A DNA stretch of 13,433 nt from Candidatus Dormiibacterota bacterium (GCA_955652585.1 CATPBF010000152.1:1-13433); one strand, 5' to 3'. Shown: positions 1 to 7,173, counted from the stretch's first letter. The notes: generated by a model not told the origin, from the sequence alone. Numbers and translations are program-made.

Positions 1-416
1 ACGTTCTACGCAAGCTGGGCGTCGAAGTCGTCGACACATTCAAGCTCGAAGGGGCCGAAGTGGTGCTCGACGGTATCTTCGGAACCGGCCTGTCGAGGCC
101 ACCAGAAGGCGAATTCGCGGAGTGGATCGAAGCCATCAACGCGTCCAGCGCCCGAGTCGTCTCGGTCGACCTGCCGTCGGGCCTCGACGCGGACTCCGGC
201 GTCGCCTACGCTCCCACTGTGCAGGCGCACACGACGGTCACCCTCGGCTTGCCGAAAGCCGGCCTCCTGAACCGGGATGGCCCCCGCCACGCGGGCGAGA
301 TCTGGGTCGTGGACATTGGCATCCCGTTCGAGGTCTACGCGGCGCTCGGCGTCGATGCGCCCGCGTCCCTCTTCTCGAGCCAGGACCGATTCCGCCTCGA
401 GGCGACGCGGTCGTGA
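1..416 (+). CDS. nnrE: NAD(P)H-hydrate epimerase, C-terminal part (5' end outside window)
   Basis: This is the C-terminal part of a YjeF-N/NnrE domain protein, which epimerises damaged NADHX/NADPHX hydrates for nicotinamide-cofactor repair in the cytoplasm. The first complete codon is at 3 and the frame is open through the left edge. Visible family signatures are DGIFGTGL, then VSVDLPSGLDADSG, then TVTLGLPKAGLL and VVDIGIP near the end. The protein stops soon after DIGIP, so the ADP-dependent dehydratase domain (NnrD) often fused behind it is absent; this is a stand-alone epimerase or a shortened fusion. The TGA stop overlaps the GTG of the next gene (GTGA), so the two are probably translated together. 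Family assignment is firm; the full length is unknown. Confidence 0.9.
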   Translation, partial: VLRKLGVEVVDTFKLEGAEVVLDGIFGTGLSRPPEGEFAEWIEAINASSARVVSVDLPSGLDADSGVAYAPTVQAHTTVTLGLPKAGLLNRDGPRHAGEIWVVDIGIPFEVYAALGVDAPASLFSSQDRFRLEATRS

Positions 417-1381
417 CGCGCGAGGTCGTTTGGGACCACGGCGTATCTCTGCCGGAGCACAGCCTGTGGCTGGACCCGCTCGTGGTGCGTGCATTCGCGT
501 TCATCTCCCATGCGCACACCGATCACGCTCGGCGCCACAAGGAAGCACTGCTCACGCCTCAAACACTTGCGCTCATCCCCGATGCGCGGCGCCCACGCGG
601 CTGGCGGATGCTGGGATACGACGAGCCGATGCGGCGGGGGCCGGCGACCCTGACACTGCACCCCGCGGGGCATATGCTGGGCTCCGCGCAATTGCGGTTC
701 GAGCATGAAGGCACGAGCCTGCTCTACACCGGCGACATCAAGCTGCGCCAACCGGGCGGAGGTGGGACCACACATGTGCCTCGCGCACACGTGCTCGTGA
801 TGGAGAGCACGTACGGGCGGCCGCACTTCAGGTTTGGCGACCCGGACTCGACGGTCGAGTCGATCGCGCGCTGGTGTCGCCTCGCCCTCGACAGCCGCGT
901 GACGCCGGTGCTGCTCTGCCACGCGCTCGGCAAGACCGAAGAGGTGATGCTCGCGCTCGCGCCCTACGGATTCGAATTCGCGCTTGAGAGCCGATGCGTT
1001 CCCTGCGCGCGCGCTTACGCGAGCGCCGGCAGCACCCTTCCGGAGTGGGTCGAGCTCAACGGCGACACGCCATCTGGTCGAGTTGTCATCGCGCCCCCGG
1101 CGGGGAAGGACGAGGTTCGGCGCCTCGGCCGCTACCGGACGGCGCTGATCTCAGGCTGGGCCAAGGACGCCGAGTTCGCGCGGCTGTTCGGCGCCGACGC
1201 GACCTTCGACCTCTCGGACCACTGCGACTTCGACGAGCTCATGGAAGTAGTCGAGCGATCAGGCGCAGACCAGGTCTACACGGTGCACGGTTACACCGAG
1301 GATTTCGCGCGGCATCTGCGCAAGCGGGGCGTTCGGGCCTCGGCGCTGGAAGCAACCGAGCAGCTCGCCCTGGCGCTCTAG
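413..1381 (+). CDS. MBL-fold exonuclease, DNA-ligase-associated type
   Basis: The protein is 322 aa from the GTG at 413, chosen because it overlaps the previous stop as GTGA and because the family similarity begins there (WDHGVSLPEHSLWLDP). It is a metallo-beta-lactamase/beta-CASP-like nuclease with HAHTDH at residues 33-38, PAGHMLGSA around 85-92, TGDIK at 106-110 (Asp108), ESTYG at 131-135, LSDHCD at 267-272 and VHGY at 291-294. These suit the two-metal site. The overall order resembles the bacterial ligase-associated exonuclease family, formerly annotated as mRNA 3'-end processing factors. A DNA ligase lies 1.1 kb downstream, which fits that role. A role in DNA-end repair is inferred from family and context; an RNA substrate is the main alternative. 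No helicase partner of that system is in the window. Confidence 0.82.
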   Translation: MTREVVWDHGVSLPEHSLWLDPLVVRAFAFISHAHTDHARRHKEALLTPQTLALIPDARRPRGWRMLGYDEPMRRGPATLTLHPAGHMLGSAQLRFEHEGTSLLYTGDIKLRQPGGGGTTHVPRAHVLVMESTYGRPHFRFGDPDSTVESIARWCRLALDSRVTPVLLCHALGKTEEVMLALAPYGFEFALESRCVPCARAYASAGSTLPEWVELNGDTPSGRVVIAPPAGKDEVRRLGRYRTALISGWAKDAEFARLFGADATFDLSDHCDFDELMEVVERSGADQVYTVHGYTEDFARHLRKRGVRASALEATEQLALAL

Positions 1382-1386
1382 GTTCT

Positions 1387-1839
1387 TTGCGGGCGGACTA
1401 TTCTGAGGTCGTCCGCAAGCGCATTCGTCTAGCAATCCTGGTGGTTGTAGTGCTCGGCGTCGCCGGCATCGGCGTCGCAATATGGGCTCAGGCTCAGCCG
1501 GTCATCGACGCCGCCCAAGCATCCTCCCTGGCTTTGGATCTTCAGGCCGGCCCGACCCATGCCGGCTGGAGAGCAGATTCCGCGACTCTCGACTACAGCG
1601 GCAAACGGCCGCCTCCTGGAAACCTACCCGGGGCTCCAAAAGCGAAGTGCTGGGGAGCGATGCTGCCGGTGGGCGACGCCTATTGCCTGCCGTATCCCGT
1701 TTGGCGGGTTCATCTCGTCGGTCCCATCGTTGGGGGTCAGTGCCGTGACAGCCTCGTGTATGTCGACGGGCGGACAGCGCGAGTGGCCTTGTCCAGGGGC
1801 CAGTCGGGACCCTGCAGCACGTTTGTCCCGCTGAGCTAG
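1387..1839 (+). CDS. Small membrane-anchored four-cysteine protein, unknown function
   Basis: About 150 aa from the TTG at 1387, which lies 5 nt after the previous stop. A TAGG just upstream could serve as a weak ribosome site. The N-terminus has a basic patch (RKRIR) followed by one hydrophobic segment at about residues 14-32, predicting a signal anchor with the rest outside the membrane. The outer domain has four cysteines in KCWGAM, AYCLPYP, GQCRDS and GPCSTF, consistent with two disulfides, plus a Pro/Gly-rich stretch (KRPPPGNLPGAPK). I do not recognise the family. It probably shares a transcript with the exonuclease upstream. The start is uncertain: the GTG codons at 1441 or 1450 would cut into the hydrophobic segment and are less likely. 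Confidence 0.6.
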   Translation: MRADYSEVVRKRIRLAILVVVVLGVAGIGVAIWAQAQPVIDAAQASSLALDLQAGPTHAGWRADSATLDYSGKRPPPGNLPGAPKAKCWGAMLPVGDAYCLPYPVWRVHLVGPIVGGQCRDSLVYVDGRTARVALSRGQSGPCSTFVPLS

Positions 1840-1845
1840 CGCGGT

Positions 1846-2238
1846 CTAGCGCAGTGCCCAGCCGGAGCGAAGCACCGCCCGGCGCAGGTCGGCATCGCCG
1901 GCGGCGGCATCGCTGAGCCGGGACAGCAAGAGATCGAGCCACGCGGTGAGCAGCACCGGTGGATGGAACTCCAGCTCCTCCTTGTTCCACCGCGCACGCA
2001 GCGTGCGGCCGCCAAGCTCGATCACAACCTCCGTGATCGGGCCCCGATTCAGGTGGCCGCGCTTGACCTTGGCGATCGGGATCCGCTCCACCAGGTAGTC
2101 GAGCAGCTCGCCCGGCTCATCCTCTTTATCCAGGGGCGCGTGGCAGAACACGCAGATTCCATCGAGCGGGAGCGCAGGCGCCCCGCAGATGGCGCAGCTC
2201 ACGCCCCCGCCGCGCTGGTGCGCGTCCAACGCGCTCAA
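1846..2238 (-). CDS. Zinc-ribbon protein of unknown function
   Basis: A protein of 130 aa from the TTG at 2238. The N-terminal third holds a CxxC-x10-CxxC zinc ribbon (Cys15, Cys18, Cys29, Cys32: CAICG and CVFCH). It is followed by an acidic linker and a small alpha/beta-looking domain rich in charged residues (ITEVVIELGGRTLRARW). There is no signal peptide or membrane segment, so it is cytoplasmic. The TTG overlaps the stop of the upstream small Cys gene (TTGA), which suggests translational coupling. A GTG at 2202 preceded by a G-rich stretch is an alternative start that keeps the ribbon intact. The 3' end is only 6 bp from the convergent plus-strand gene. Zinc binding is inferred from the motif, and function is unknown; nucleic-acid binding or a protein-docking role would be typical. 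Confidence 0.68.
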   Translation of the reverse strand: MSALDAHQRGGGVSCAICGAPALPLDGICVFCHAPLDKEDEPGELLDYLVERIPIAKVKRGHLNRGPITEVVIELGGRTLRARWNKEELEFHPPVLLTAWLDLLLSRLSDAAAGDADLRRAVLRSGWALR

Positions 2239-2447
2239 TCCGTGTACCTGGTGATGATTTGGTCCTCTCGACGCTTTTCAGATTGATATAACGGGCAATC
2301 CTCGAAATTGCGCACGCAGATCGGAGGGCTGTCGGTCAGTGCGTACTTGCGCTTCGAGAGGTGGTCGACGTGACAGTCGAATCTGTAAACACGCAGGAGC
2401 ATGCGCTGATCCTTGACGAGTTCCTCGAGATAGGGACACCGGCGCAC
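2235..2447 (-). CDS. 70-aa Cys/His protein with CPYL...DCPLY signature
   Basis: A small protein starting at GTG 2447. Possible metal ligands are Cys4 (RRCPYLEE), Cys25-His26 and His29 (DCHVDHL), Cys44 (PPICV) and Cys51 (EDCPLY). The spacing, with CPYL at the front and CPLY at the back, resembles short Cys4 modules I recall from Chloroflexota, Acidobacteria and archaeal proteins of unknown role; this is recollection, not a search result. A zinc or iron-sulfur site is plausible. The TGA overlaps the TTG of the zinc-ribbon gene, so the two form an operon. The start lies 30 bp from the divergent DNA ligase. A possible -10 (TATCGT) sits 7 nt before the GTG, implying a leaderless mRNA. The conserved-looking cysteine pattern supports a real gene despite its size. 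Confidence 0.65.
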   Translation of the reverse strand: MRRCPYLEELVKDQRMLLRVYRFDCHVDHLSKRKYALTDSPPICVRNFEDCPLYQSEKRREDQIITRYTD

Positions 2448-2477
2448 GCGACTTACGATAGGCCACCGAACCCAGAC
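2448..2477. promoter_or_regulatory. Shared divergent promoter gap between Cys-protein operon and ligB
   Basis: Only 30 bp separate the two divergent start codons. The gap has one AT-rich island at 2453-2460. Read on the minus strand it gives TATCGT (2460-2455), placed 7 nt before the GTG at 2447, which is correct for a leaderless start. Read on the plus strand it gives TACGAT (2454-2459), 18 nt before the ligase ATG. Neither has a convincing -35. This is a candidate from position and composition only. Confidence 0.3.
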
Positions 2478-4133
2478 ATGCTCGATTTCGCGCGCGCCGG
2501 AGCGGCAGTGGGCGGCACGTCCGCAACCCTGGAGAAAACACGCGCCCTCGCGGAGTACTTCCGCTCGCTCGACGACGACGACCTGCGGAGGGCGGCCGTT
2601 TTCATGACCGGCCGCCCGTTCGGACCGAGCAAGCGCTCGACGCTCGGCCTGGGGTGGTCGGCGCTAAGCAAGGTGGTCGGCGCGATCTCCGGCCGCGATG
2701 ACGACGAGCTGCAGTTGCTGTTTCGCAAACATTCGGACCTCGGCGACTGGGCGGGCGAGGCACTCGAAGCGCGCACAGAATACGGCGACGTGCCGCTCGA
2801 CGAGGTCGAGAAGACGCTCGAGGCGATTCGCACCGCCCGTGGCGCCGCCAAGGCGGCACCCCTCGAGCGGCTTCTGCGCCGGCTGCACCCCGAGGCGGCC
2901 CGATTCGTGGTCAAGATCATCTCTGGCGAGATGCGCATCGGCCTCAGCGAAGGGCTGGTGGAGGCCGCCGTCGCCGAGGCGTTCGGGCAGCCGGTGACAA
3001 AGGTCAAGGGTGTCCACCTCATCACTGGGGACATCGGCGAGACCGCAGTGCGGATCAAGCACGGCCTCATCGAGACAAGCGAGGTGACCCTGTTCCAGCC
3101 GATCCGCTTCATGCTGGCGAGCCCCGTCGAAACGGCCGCCGAACCCTTTGGACGCATGGGCGCGGAGAAGGTGTGGACGGAGGAGAAGTACGACGGCGTC
3201 CGCTGCCAACTTCACCATGCGGACGGGCGCGTGGAGCTCTTCTCGCGCGACCTGAAGGAGACCACCAGCGCCTTTCCGGAGCTGGCCGAGAACGCCACCA
3301 GGCTCGGTCACGCGGTCCTCTTCGACGGCGAGGTCCTGGCCCACCGAGATGGACGGGTCCTGCGATTCTTCGAGCTCCAGCACCGGCTCGGGCGCAAGCA
3401 GGTCACGGCCGAGCTTCGCCGCGAGGTGCCGGTGGTGCTCGTGATCTTCGACCTGCTCTACCTCGATGGCCGCTCGCTGCTCGACGAGCCGCTGGAAGAG
3501 CGCCGGCGCCTGCTCGAAGGCCTACGCGTCGAGCATCCTTTCCTGCTCGCGCGCCTCGAAGAGGCGACGAGCCCGTCCGACCTCGAGCGGATCTTCGCCG
3601 ACACGCGCGAACGCGGTCACGAGGGCTTGATGGTCAAGGACCCGGCGAGCCCGTACACGCCCGGTCGCCGCGGCCTCGCCTGGCTGAAGCTCAAGCGGCC
3701 CCTCGCGACGCTCGACGTCGTCGTCACCGCGGTCGAGTGGGGCCACGGCAAGCGCAAGGGCGTGTTGTCGGACTACACATTCGCGGTCAACGACACGGCG
3801 ACCAGCCGACTGGTCAACGTGGGCAAGGCGTACACCGGGCTCACAGATGCGGAGATCGCCGAGATGACCAAGCGGTTCTTGAGCATCACGGTCGACGATC
3901 GCGGATGGTCGCGCATGGTGAAACCAGAGGTCGTGCTCGAGGTTGCGTTCGACTCGATTCAGCATTCGAGCCGCCACGCCAGCGGTTACGCGCTGCGCTT
4001 TCCCCGTATCGTGCGCATCCGCGACGACAAGCCCGTCGATGAGATCGACACGCTCGAACGCGTGGCGGAACTGTACGAGCGCTACTTCGGCGCAAACACC
4101 GCGGAGAAGCTGTCGGAGGTCGCCGAGACATGA
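2478..4133 (+). CDS. ligB: ATP-dependent DNA ligase, LigB / archaeal type
   Basis: Seals nicked DNA through a ligase-adenylate intermediate. The protein is 551 aa from ATG 2478, chosen because MLDFARAG aligns with the N-terminus of mycobacterial LigB as I recall it; the frame is open upstream to GTG 2361 but would run over the antisense small gene. An N-terminal DNA-binding domain spans roughly residues 1-205 (with SGEMRIGLSEG at 149-159). The adenylation domain has motif I EKYDGVR with Lys237 as the AMP-accepting residue, motif III FDGEV (282-286), motif IV EGLMVK (382-387) and motif V WLKLK (402-406). The OB domain ends with ALRFPRIVRIRDDK (505-518). All key motifs are present. It overlaps the next gene as ATGA. 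Repair rather than replication is the usual role of this class; NAD-dependent LigA would lie elsewhere. Confidence 0.95.
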   Translation: MLDFARAGAAVGGTSATLEKTRALAEYFRSLDDDDLRRAAVFMTGRPFGPSKRSTLGLGWSALSKVVGAISGRDDDELQLLFRKHSDLGDWAGEALEARTEYGDVPLDEVEKTLEAIRTARGAAKAAPLERLLRRLHPEAARFVVKIISGEMRIGLSEGLVEAAVAEAFGQPVTKVKGVHLITGDIGETAVRIKHGLIETSEVTLFQPIRFMLASPVETAAEPFGRMGAEKVWTEEKYDGVRCQLHHADGRVELFSRDLKETTSAFPELAENATRLGHAVLFDGEVLAHRDGRVLRFFELQHRLGRKQVTAELRREVPVVLVIFDLLYLDGRSLLDEPLEERRRLLEGLRVEHPFLLARLEEATSPSDLERIFADTRERGHEGLMVKDPASPYTPGRRGLAWLKLKRPLATLDVVVTAVEWGHGKRKGVLSDYTFAVNDTATSRLVNVGKAYTGLTDAEIAEMTKRFLSITVDDRGWSRMVKPEVVLEVAFDSIQHSSRHASGYALRFPRIVRIRDDKPVDEIDTLERVAELYERYFGANTAEKLSEVAET

Positions 4134-4867
4134 AAGTCACCTTCATGGGGACGGCGGGCGCGCGGTTCATGGTCGCCAAGCAGCTCGCGGCGTCAGGCGG
4201 CCTGTACCTGGAGCACGAAGGCGTGCGGCTGAGTCTCGATCCCGGACCCGGCGCCATCGTCCAGTACGCCAAGCGGAAGGTCGATCTCACCAAGCTCGAC
4301 GCCATCGTCCTGAGCCACCGCCACCTCGACCACGCCGGCGACGTCAACGTGATGGTCGAGGCCATGACCGACGGCGGGTTTCGACACCGCGGCCGGTTGT
4401 TCTGCCCTGCCGATGCCCTCGACAACGATCCGGTTGTGCTTCAGTACCTCCGGCACTTTCCAGAGGAGGTCGTGCGCCTGCAGCCTGAGACGACGTACAA
4501 CGTCAACGGCCTTGCCTTCACCACCAGTCCGCGCCATGTGCACCAGGCGGAAACGTTCGGGTTCCGCTTCGGCGACAAGCTCGGCTGGGTGACGGATTCC
4601 GAGTACTACGAAGGCATCGCCGAGCAGCACCGGGCGGAGGTGATGATCATCCACCTCGTGCTCATGGAGTGTCGCGCGGGTCTCCCGCACCTGTGCCTCG
4701 CCGATGCCGAGCGCATCATCCGCGACGCTAAGCCGCGGCTCGCCATCCTCACGCATTTCGGGATGACCGTATGGCGCGCCCACCCATGGGAGCTGGCGGC
4801 CGACCTCACGCAGCGATTGGGCACAGAGGTGAAGGCGGCGCGAGACGGCATGGTCCTCGAAATTTAA
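4130..4867 (+). CDS. MBL-fold metallo-hydrolase coupled to ligB
   Basis: 245 aa. ATG 4130 overlaps the ligase stop (ATGA), and GGAGG at 4115-4119 inside the ligase gene can serve as its ribosome site. It starts with a typical MKVTFMGTAGA strand and has the metal motif SHRHLDHAGD (His63, His65, Asp67, His68), SPRHVHQAE (around 134-141), WVTDSEY with Asp156, and LTHFG with His209. This layout is that of the RNase Z/PhnP-like branch of metal-dependent hydrolases, not of antibiotic-degrading beta-lactamases. The substrate cannot be read from sequence; nucleic-acid or cyclic-phosphate phosphodiesterase activity is a fair guess. Coupling to the ligase suggests a role in processing ends, but the following genes are unrelated transporters, so context alone is not decisive. 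Confidence 0.8.
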   Translation: MKVTFMGTAGARFMVAKQLAASGGLYLEHEGVRLSLDPGPGAIVQYAKRKVDLTKLDAIVLSHRHLDHAGDVNVMVEAMTDGGFRHRGRLFCPADALDNDPVVLQYLRHFPEEVVRLQPETTYNVNGLAFTTSPRHVHQAETFGFRFGDKLGWVTDSEYYEGIAEQHRAEVMIIHLVLMECRAGLPHLCLADAERIIRDAKPRLAILTHFGMTVWRAHPWELAADLTQRLGTEVKAARDGMVLEI

Positions 4868-6064
4868 TTGTCGATTTCGCCGCAGCAGCGTTTCCTCTTG
4901 CTGCTCATCCTGGTGGGCGCGCTCGCGACCGTGCTCGGCCTGGTCTCGAGGCGCGCCCGCATGCTGCCTTACCCGGTCGTGCTGGCCGGGGCAGGCATAG
5001 TCGTCGGGCTGCTGCCGGGCGAGCAGCTGCCGCACATCGGCGCCGACGTGATCCTGCTTGCGTTCGTGCCAGGGCTCGTCTTCGAGGCCGCGCTGACGTT
5101 GGATTTGCCCGAGCTGAGGCGGCGCCTGGTGCCGGTCGGACTGCTCGCCACGGTGGGGGTCGGGCTCACCGTGCTCTTGATCGGGACCCTCACCCACCTC
5201 CTGTTGGGTTTCAGCTGGGCCAGCGGGATGCTGCTGGGCGCGATCCTAGCGGCCACCGATCCGATCGCTGTGGTGACGCTACTCCGGCAGATCAAGGCTC
5301 CGGCCGGGCTGGCCGCAATCCTCGAAGGCGAAAGTCTCTTCAACGACGGCACCGGGGTCGCGGTCTTCAGCGCGGTGCTGGCGACCATCCTGGCCGGCCA
5401 GCCATCGTTCGGCGACGCCACCGTTCGCTTTATTGAGATCGGCGTCGCCGGCGCTGTGATCGGCGTCGGTGTCGGCTTCCTCGGGGTCGCCCTGATGCGG
5501 GCGGCCGAAGACGCGCCCCTCGAGATCCTGGCGACCCTGGTCATCGCGTACGGCAGCTACCTGGCTGCGGACATCATCCACGCGTCCGGCATCGTCGCGG
5601 TCGTCGCGGCCGGCGTTGTCATCGCGCGCTATGGGTCGACGACCGGCAAGCTTCACGGAACTCAGCTGCTCGGCTTCTGGAGCCTGCTCGCCTTCGTCCT
5701 GAACGCCATCCTCTTCATTCTTGTCGGCGCCGCCCTCCCCGCCTCCAAGCTGCTTCCAGTTGCGGGGCTGGTCCTCGCCGCGTTCGCGATCATGGTGGTC
5801 ACGCGCGCGGTGCCCGTTTATGGGTTGCTCGGCACACTCGACTGGCGAGCGCGTGCCATCCCGTGGCGCTGGCGCCACCTCACCGTCTGGGCAGGACTGC
5901 GTGGTGCTTTGTCGGTCGCCCTTGCTCTTTCGGTCGCGGATCTCACCCAGGTCGACAAACGCGTTTCGATCGTCGCTTATGGCGTCGTGCTGCTGTCGCT
6001 CCTCATCCAGGGTGGGCTGATAGCCCCGGTGGCCCGGGCGCTGAGAATCCAGACAGCAGAGTGA
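4868..6064 (+). CDS. Na+/H+ antiporter, CPA1 (NhaP) family
   Basis: A 398-aa polytopic inner-membrane protein that exchanges Na+ (or K+) for protons in pH and salt homeostasis. The TTG at 4868 directly follows the previous TAA with no gap; no strong ribosome site is visible, so re-initiation is likely. The hydrophobic profile supports about 12 helices. Key features are AATDPIAVVTLLR (residues 128-140), ESLFNDGTGVAVF (155-167) with Asn159-Asp160 (the ND pair of electroneutral CPA1 antiporters), and WAGLRGALSVALAL (341-354) with Arg345. There is no long cytoplasmic C-terminal regulatory tail (it ends IQTAE). The TGA overlaps the next gene's GTG. Family is firm; ion preference cannot be read from the sequence. 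Confidence 0.9.
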   Translation: MSISPQQRFLLLLILVGALATVLGLVSRRARMLPYPVVLAGAGIVVGLLPGEQLPHIGADVILLAFVPGLVFEAALTLDLPELRRRLVPVGLLATVGVGLTVLLIGTLTHLLLGFSWASGMLLGAILAATDPIAVVTLLRQIKAPAGLAAILEGESLFNDGTGVAVFSAVLATILAGQPSFGDATVRFIEIGVAGAVIGVGVGFLGVALMRAAEDAPLEILATLVIAYGSYLAADIIHASGIVAVVAAGVVIARYGSTTGKLHGTQLLGFWSLLAFVLNAILFILVGAALPASKLLPVAGLVLAAFAIMVVTRAVPVYGLLGTLDWRARAIPWRWRHLTVWAGLRGALSVALALSVADLTQVDKRVSIVAYGVVLLSLLIQGGLIAPVARALRIQTAE

Positions 6065-7173
6065 GACCTTCCCGTTGGCAATGGCGCGCATCCGTGGCGC
6101 TGCTTGGCGTCGCGGTTGCCTTTGTCATTTACCCGCTCATCGAGAGCAAGGACGACATCATCAACTCCGACTGGCCTGCCTTCGCGACCGGTGCGCGGCT
6201 CATCGTCACCGACCCCGGACACCTCTACGACCTGGACAAGCAGAAGCAGGTCGAGTTTCAGGTCACGGGCGGCAAGGTCCTGGTCACGCTCGGCATCAAG
6301 GGCATCCTCCCCTTCCTGGCCCCCGCATGGGTCGGATTGATCGCGGTGCCATTCGAGGCGCTGGGAACGGACCTCGGCGGCAGGTTGTGGATCCTGTTCG
6401 GGCTGGCCTGCCTAGCCCTGGGCGTATATCTCGCGGTGCGGCCCCGACCGCCATCGGCGATCCTGCCCGCGTTCGCTTCGGTTCCAACCGCTCTGATGCT
6501 GCTGAATGCACAGGTCGATGGTCTGGTGGTGCTCGGGATCGGCGCTGCGCTTGCGCTCCGGTCCCGTCCGTACTTCGCCGGTCTGGCTCTGGGCCTCACT
6601 TTGATGAAACCGCAGTTGGTACTTCCGATCGGCGTTGCCCTGCTGATTGGAAGGCAGTGGCGCGCGCTCGCCGGCTGGGCCGCCGCGGGAATCGTTCTGT
6701 GGGCGTCGGTGGCGATTCTGAACCCTCGCTGGGTCCTCGACTGGCTCGCGCCGTCAGGCGGGACTGTCACGCCTGGGAGCCGCGAGGTCGACCTTCCCCA
6801 CCTGGGCACGCTCCTGCCGGCAACGTGGCAGCTGTATGCGGTGGCGACTCTCACCCTTGTCGCACTGGCCGGAGTCGTCGTTCTGGCGCGGCAGTGCCGC
6901 AACGGCTTCACTGGACAAGCGGCGATCCTGGTGGCGGGCGGGGTCCTCGCCGCGCCGCACGCACTGCCGGCCGACCTCGTGCTCGTCGGCCTGGCCTTGG
7001 CGATCTGGGGCCAGGCTCGCTGGCATGACTGGCTGCTGCTGTCAGTAGGCGCGCTGGTCGCTGCGCTCGTGCCGGCTCCACTGCCGGCGTTGGTCGGGGT
7101 TCTGGTGGTCGGCTGGTTACTAGTTCGGGTTAGTGGGTGGCTGCCAGGACGGGCACCGGCGTCTGCTGGATGA
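6061..7173 (+). CDS. GT87-like (DUF2029) polyprenyl-phosphate glycosyltransferase
   Basis: About 370 aa from GTG 6061, which overlaps the antiporter stop as GTGA. It is a multi-pass membrane protein with roughly nine or ten hydrophobic segments. The family pattern is visible: an early SDWPAFATGARL with Asp37 just after the first helix (the likely catalytic acidic residue), GHLYDLDKQ, a loop NAQVDGLVVLGIGAAL (149-164), and GLALGLTLMKPQLVLPI (174-190) with the conserved KPQ at 183-185. Such GT-C enzymes move mannose or arabinose from polyprenyl-phosphate carriers to envelope glycans or lipids on the outer face of the membrane. Donor and acceptor are unknown. The last 44 bp overlap the 3' end of clpP on the other strand. 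Confidence 0.75.
   Translation: MRPSRWQWRASVALLGVAVAFVIYPLIESKDDIINSDWPAFATGARLIVTDPGHLYDLDKQKQVEFQVTGGKVLVTLGIKGILPFLAPAWVGLIAVPFEALGTDLGGRLWILFGLACLALGVYLAVRPRPPSAILPAFASVPTALMLLNAQVDGLVVLGIGAALALRSRPYFAGLALGLTLMKPQLVLPIGVALLIGRQWRALAGWAAAGIVLWASVAILNPRWVLDWLAPSGGTVTPGSREVDLPHLGTLLPATWQLYAVATLTLVALAGVVVLARQCRNGFTGQAAILVAGGVLAAPHALPADLVLVGLALAIWGQARWHDWLLLSVGALVAALVPAPLPALVGVLVVGWLLVRVSGWLPGRAPASAG

Noticed and set aside
122..412. N-terminal extension of the exonuclease frame.
   Set aside because: The frame is open but overlaps the epimerase coding region, and its translation is Arg-rich and unlike the family. GTG 413 with a GTGA overlap is the better start.
4193..5197. A 334-codon minus-strand frame under the second MBL gene and the antiporter.
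   Set aside because: Its composition is His/Gln/Arg-rich without motifs, and both plus-strand genes there have complete family signatures.
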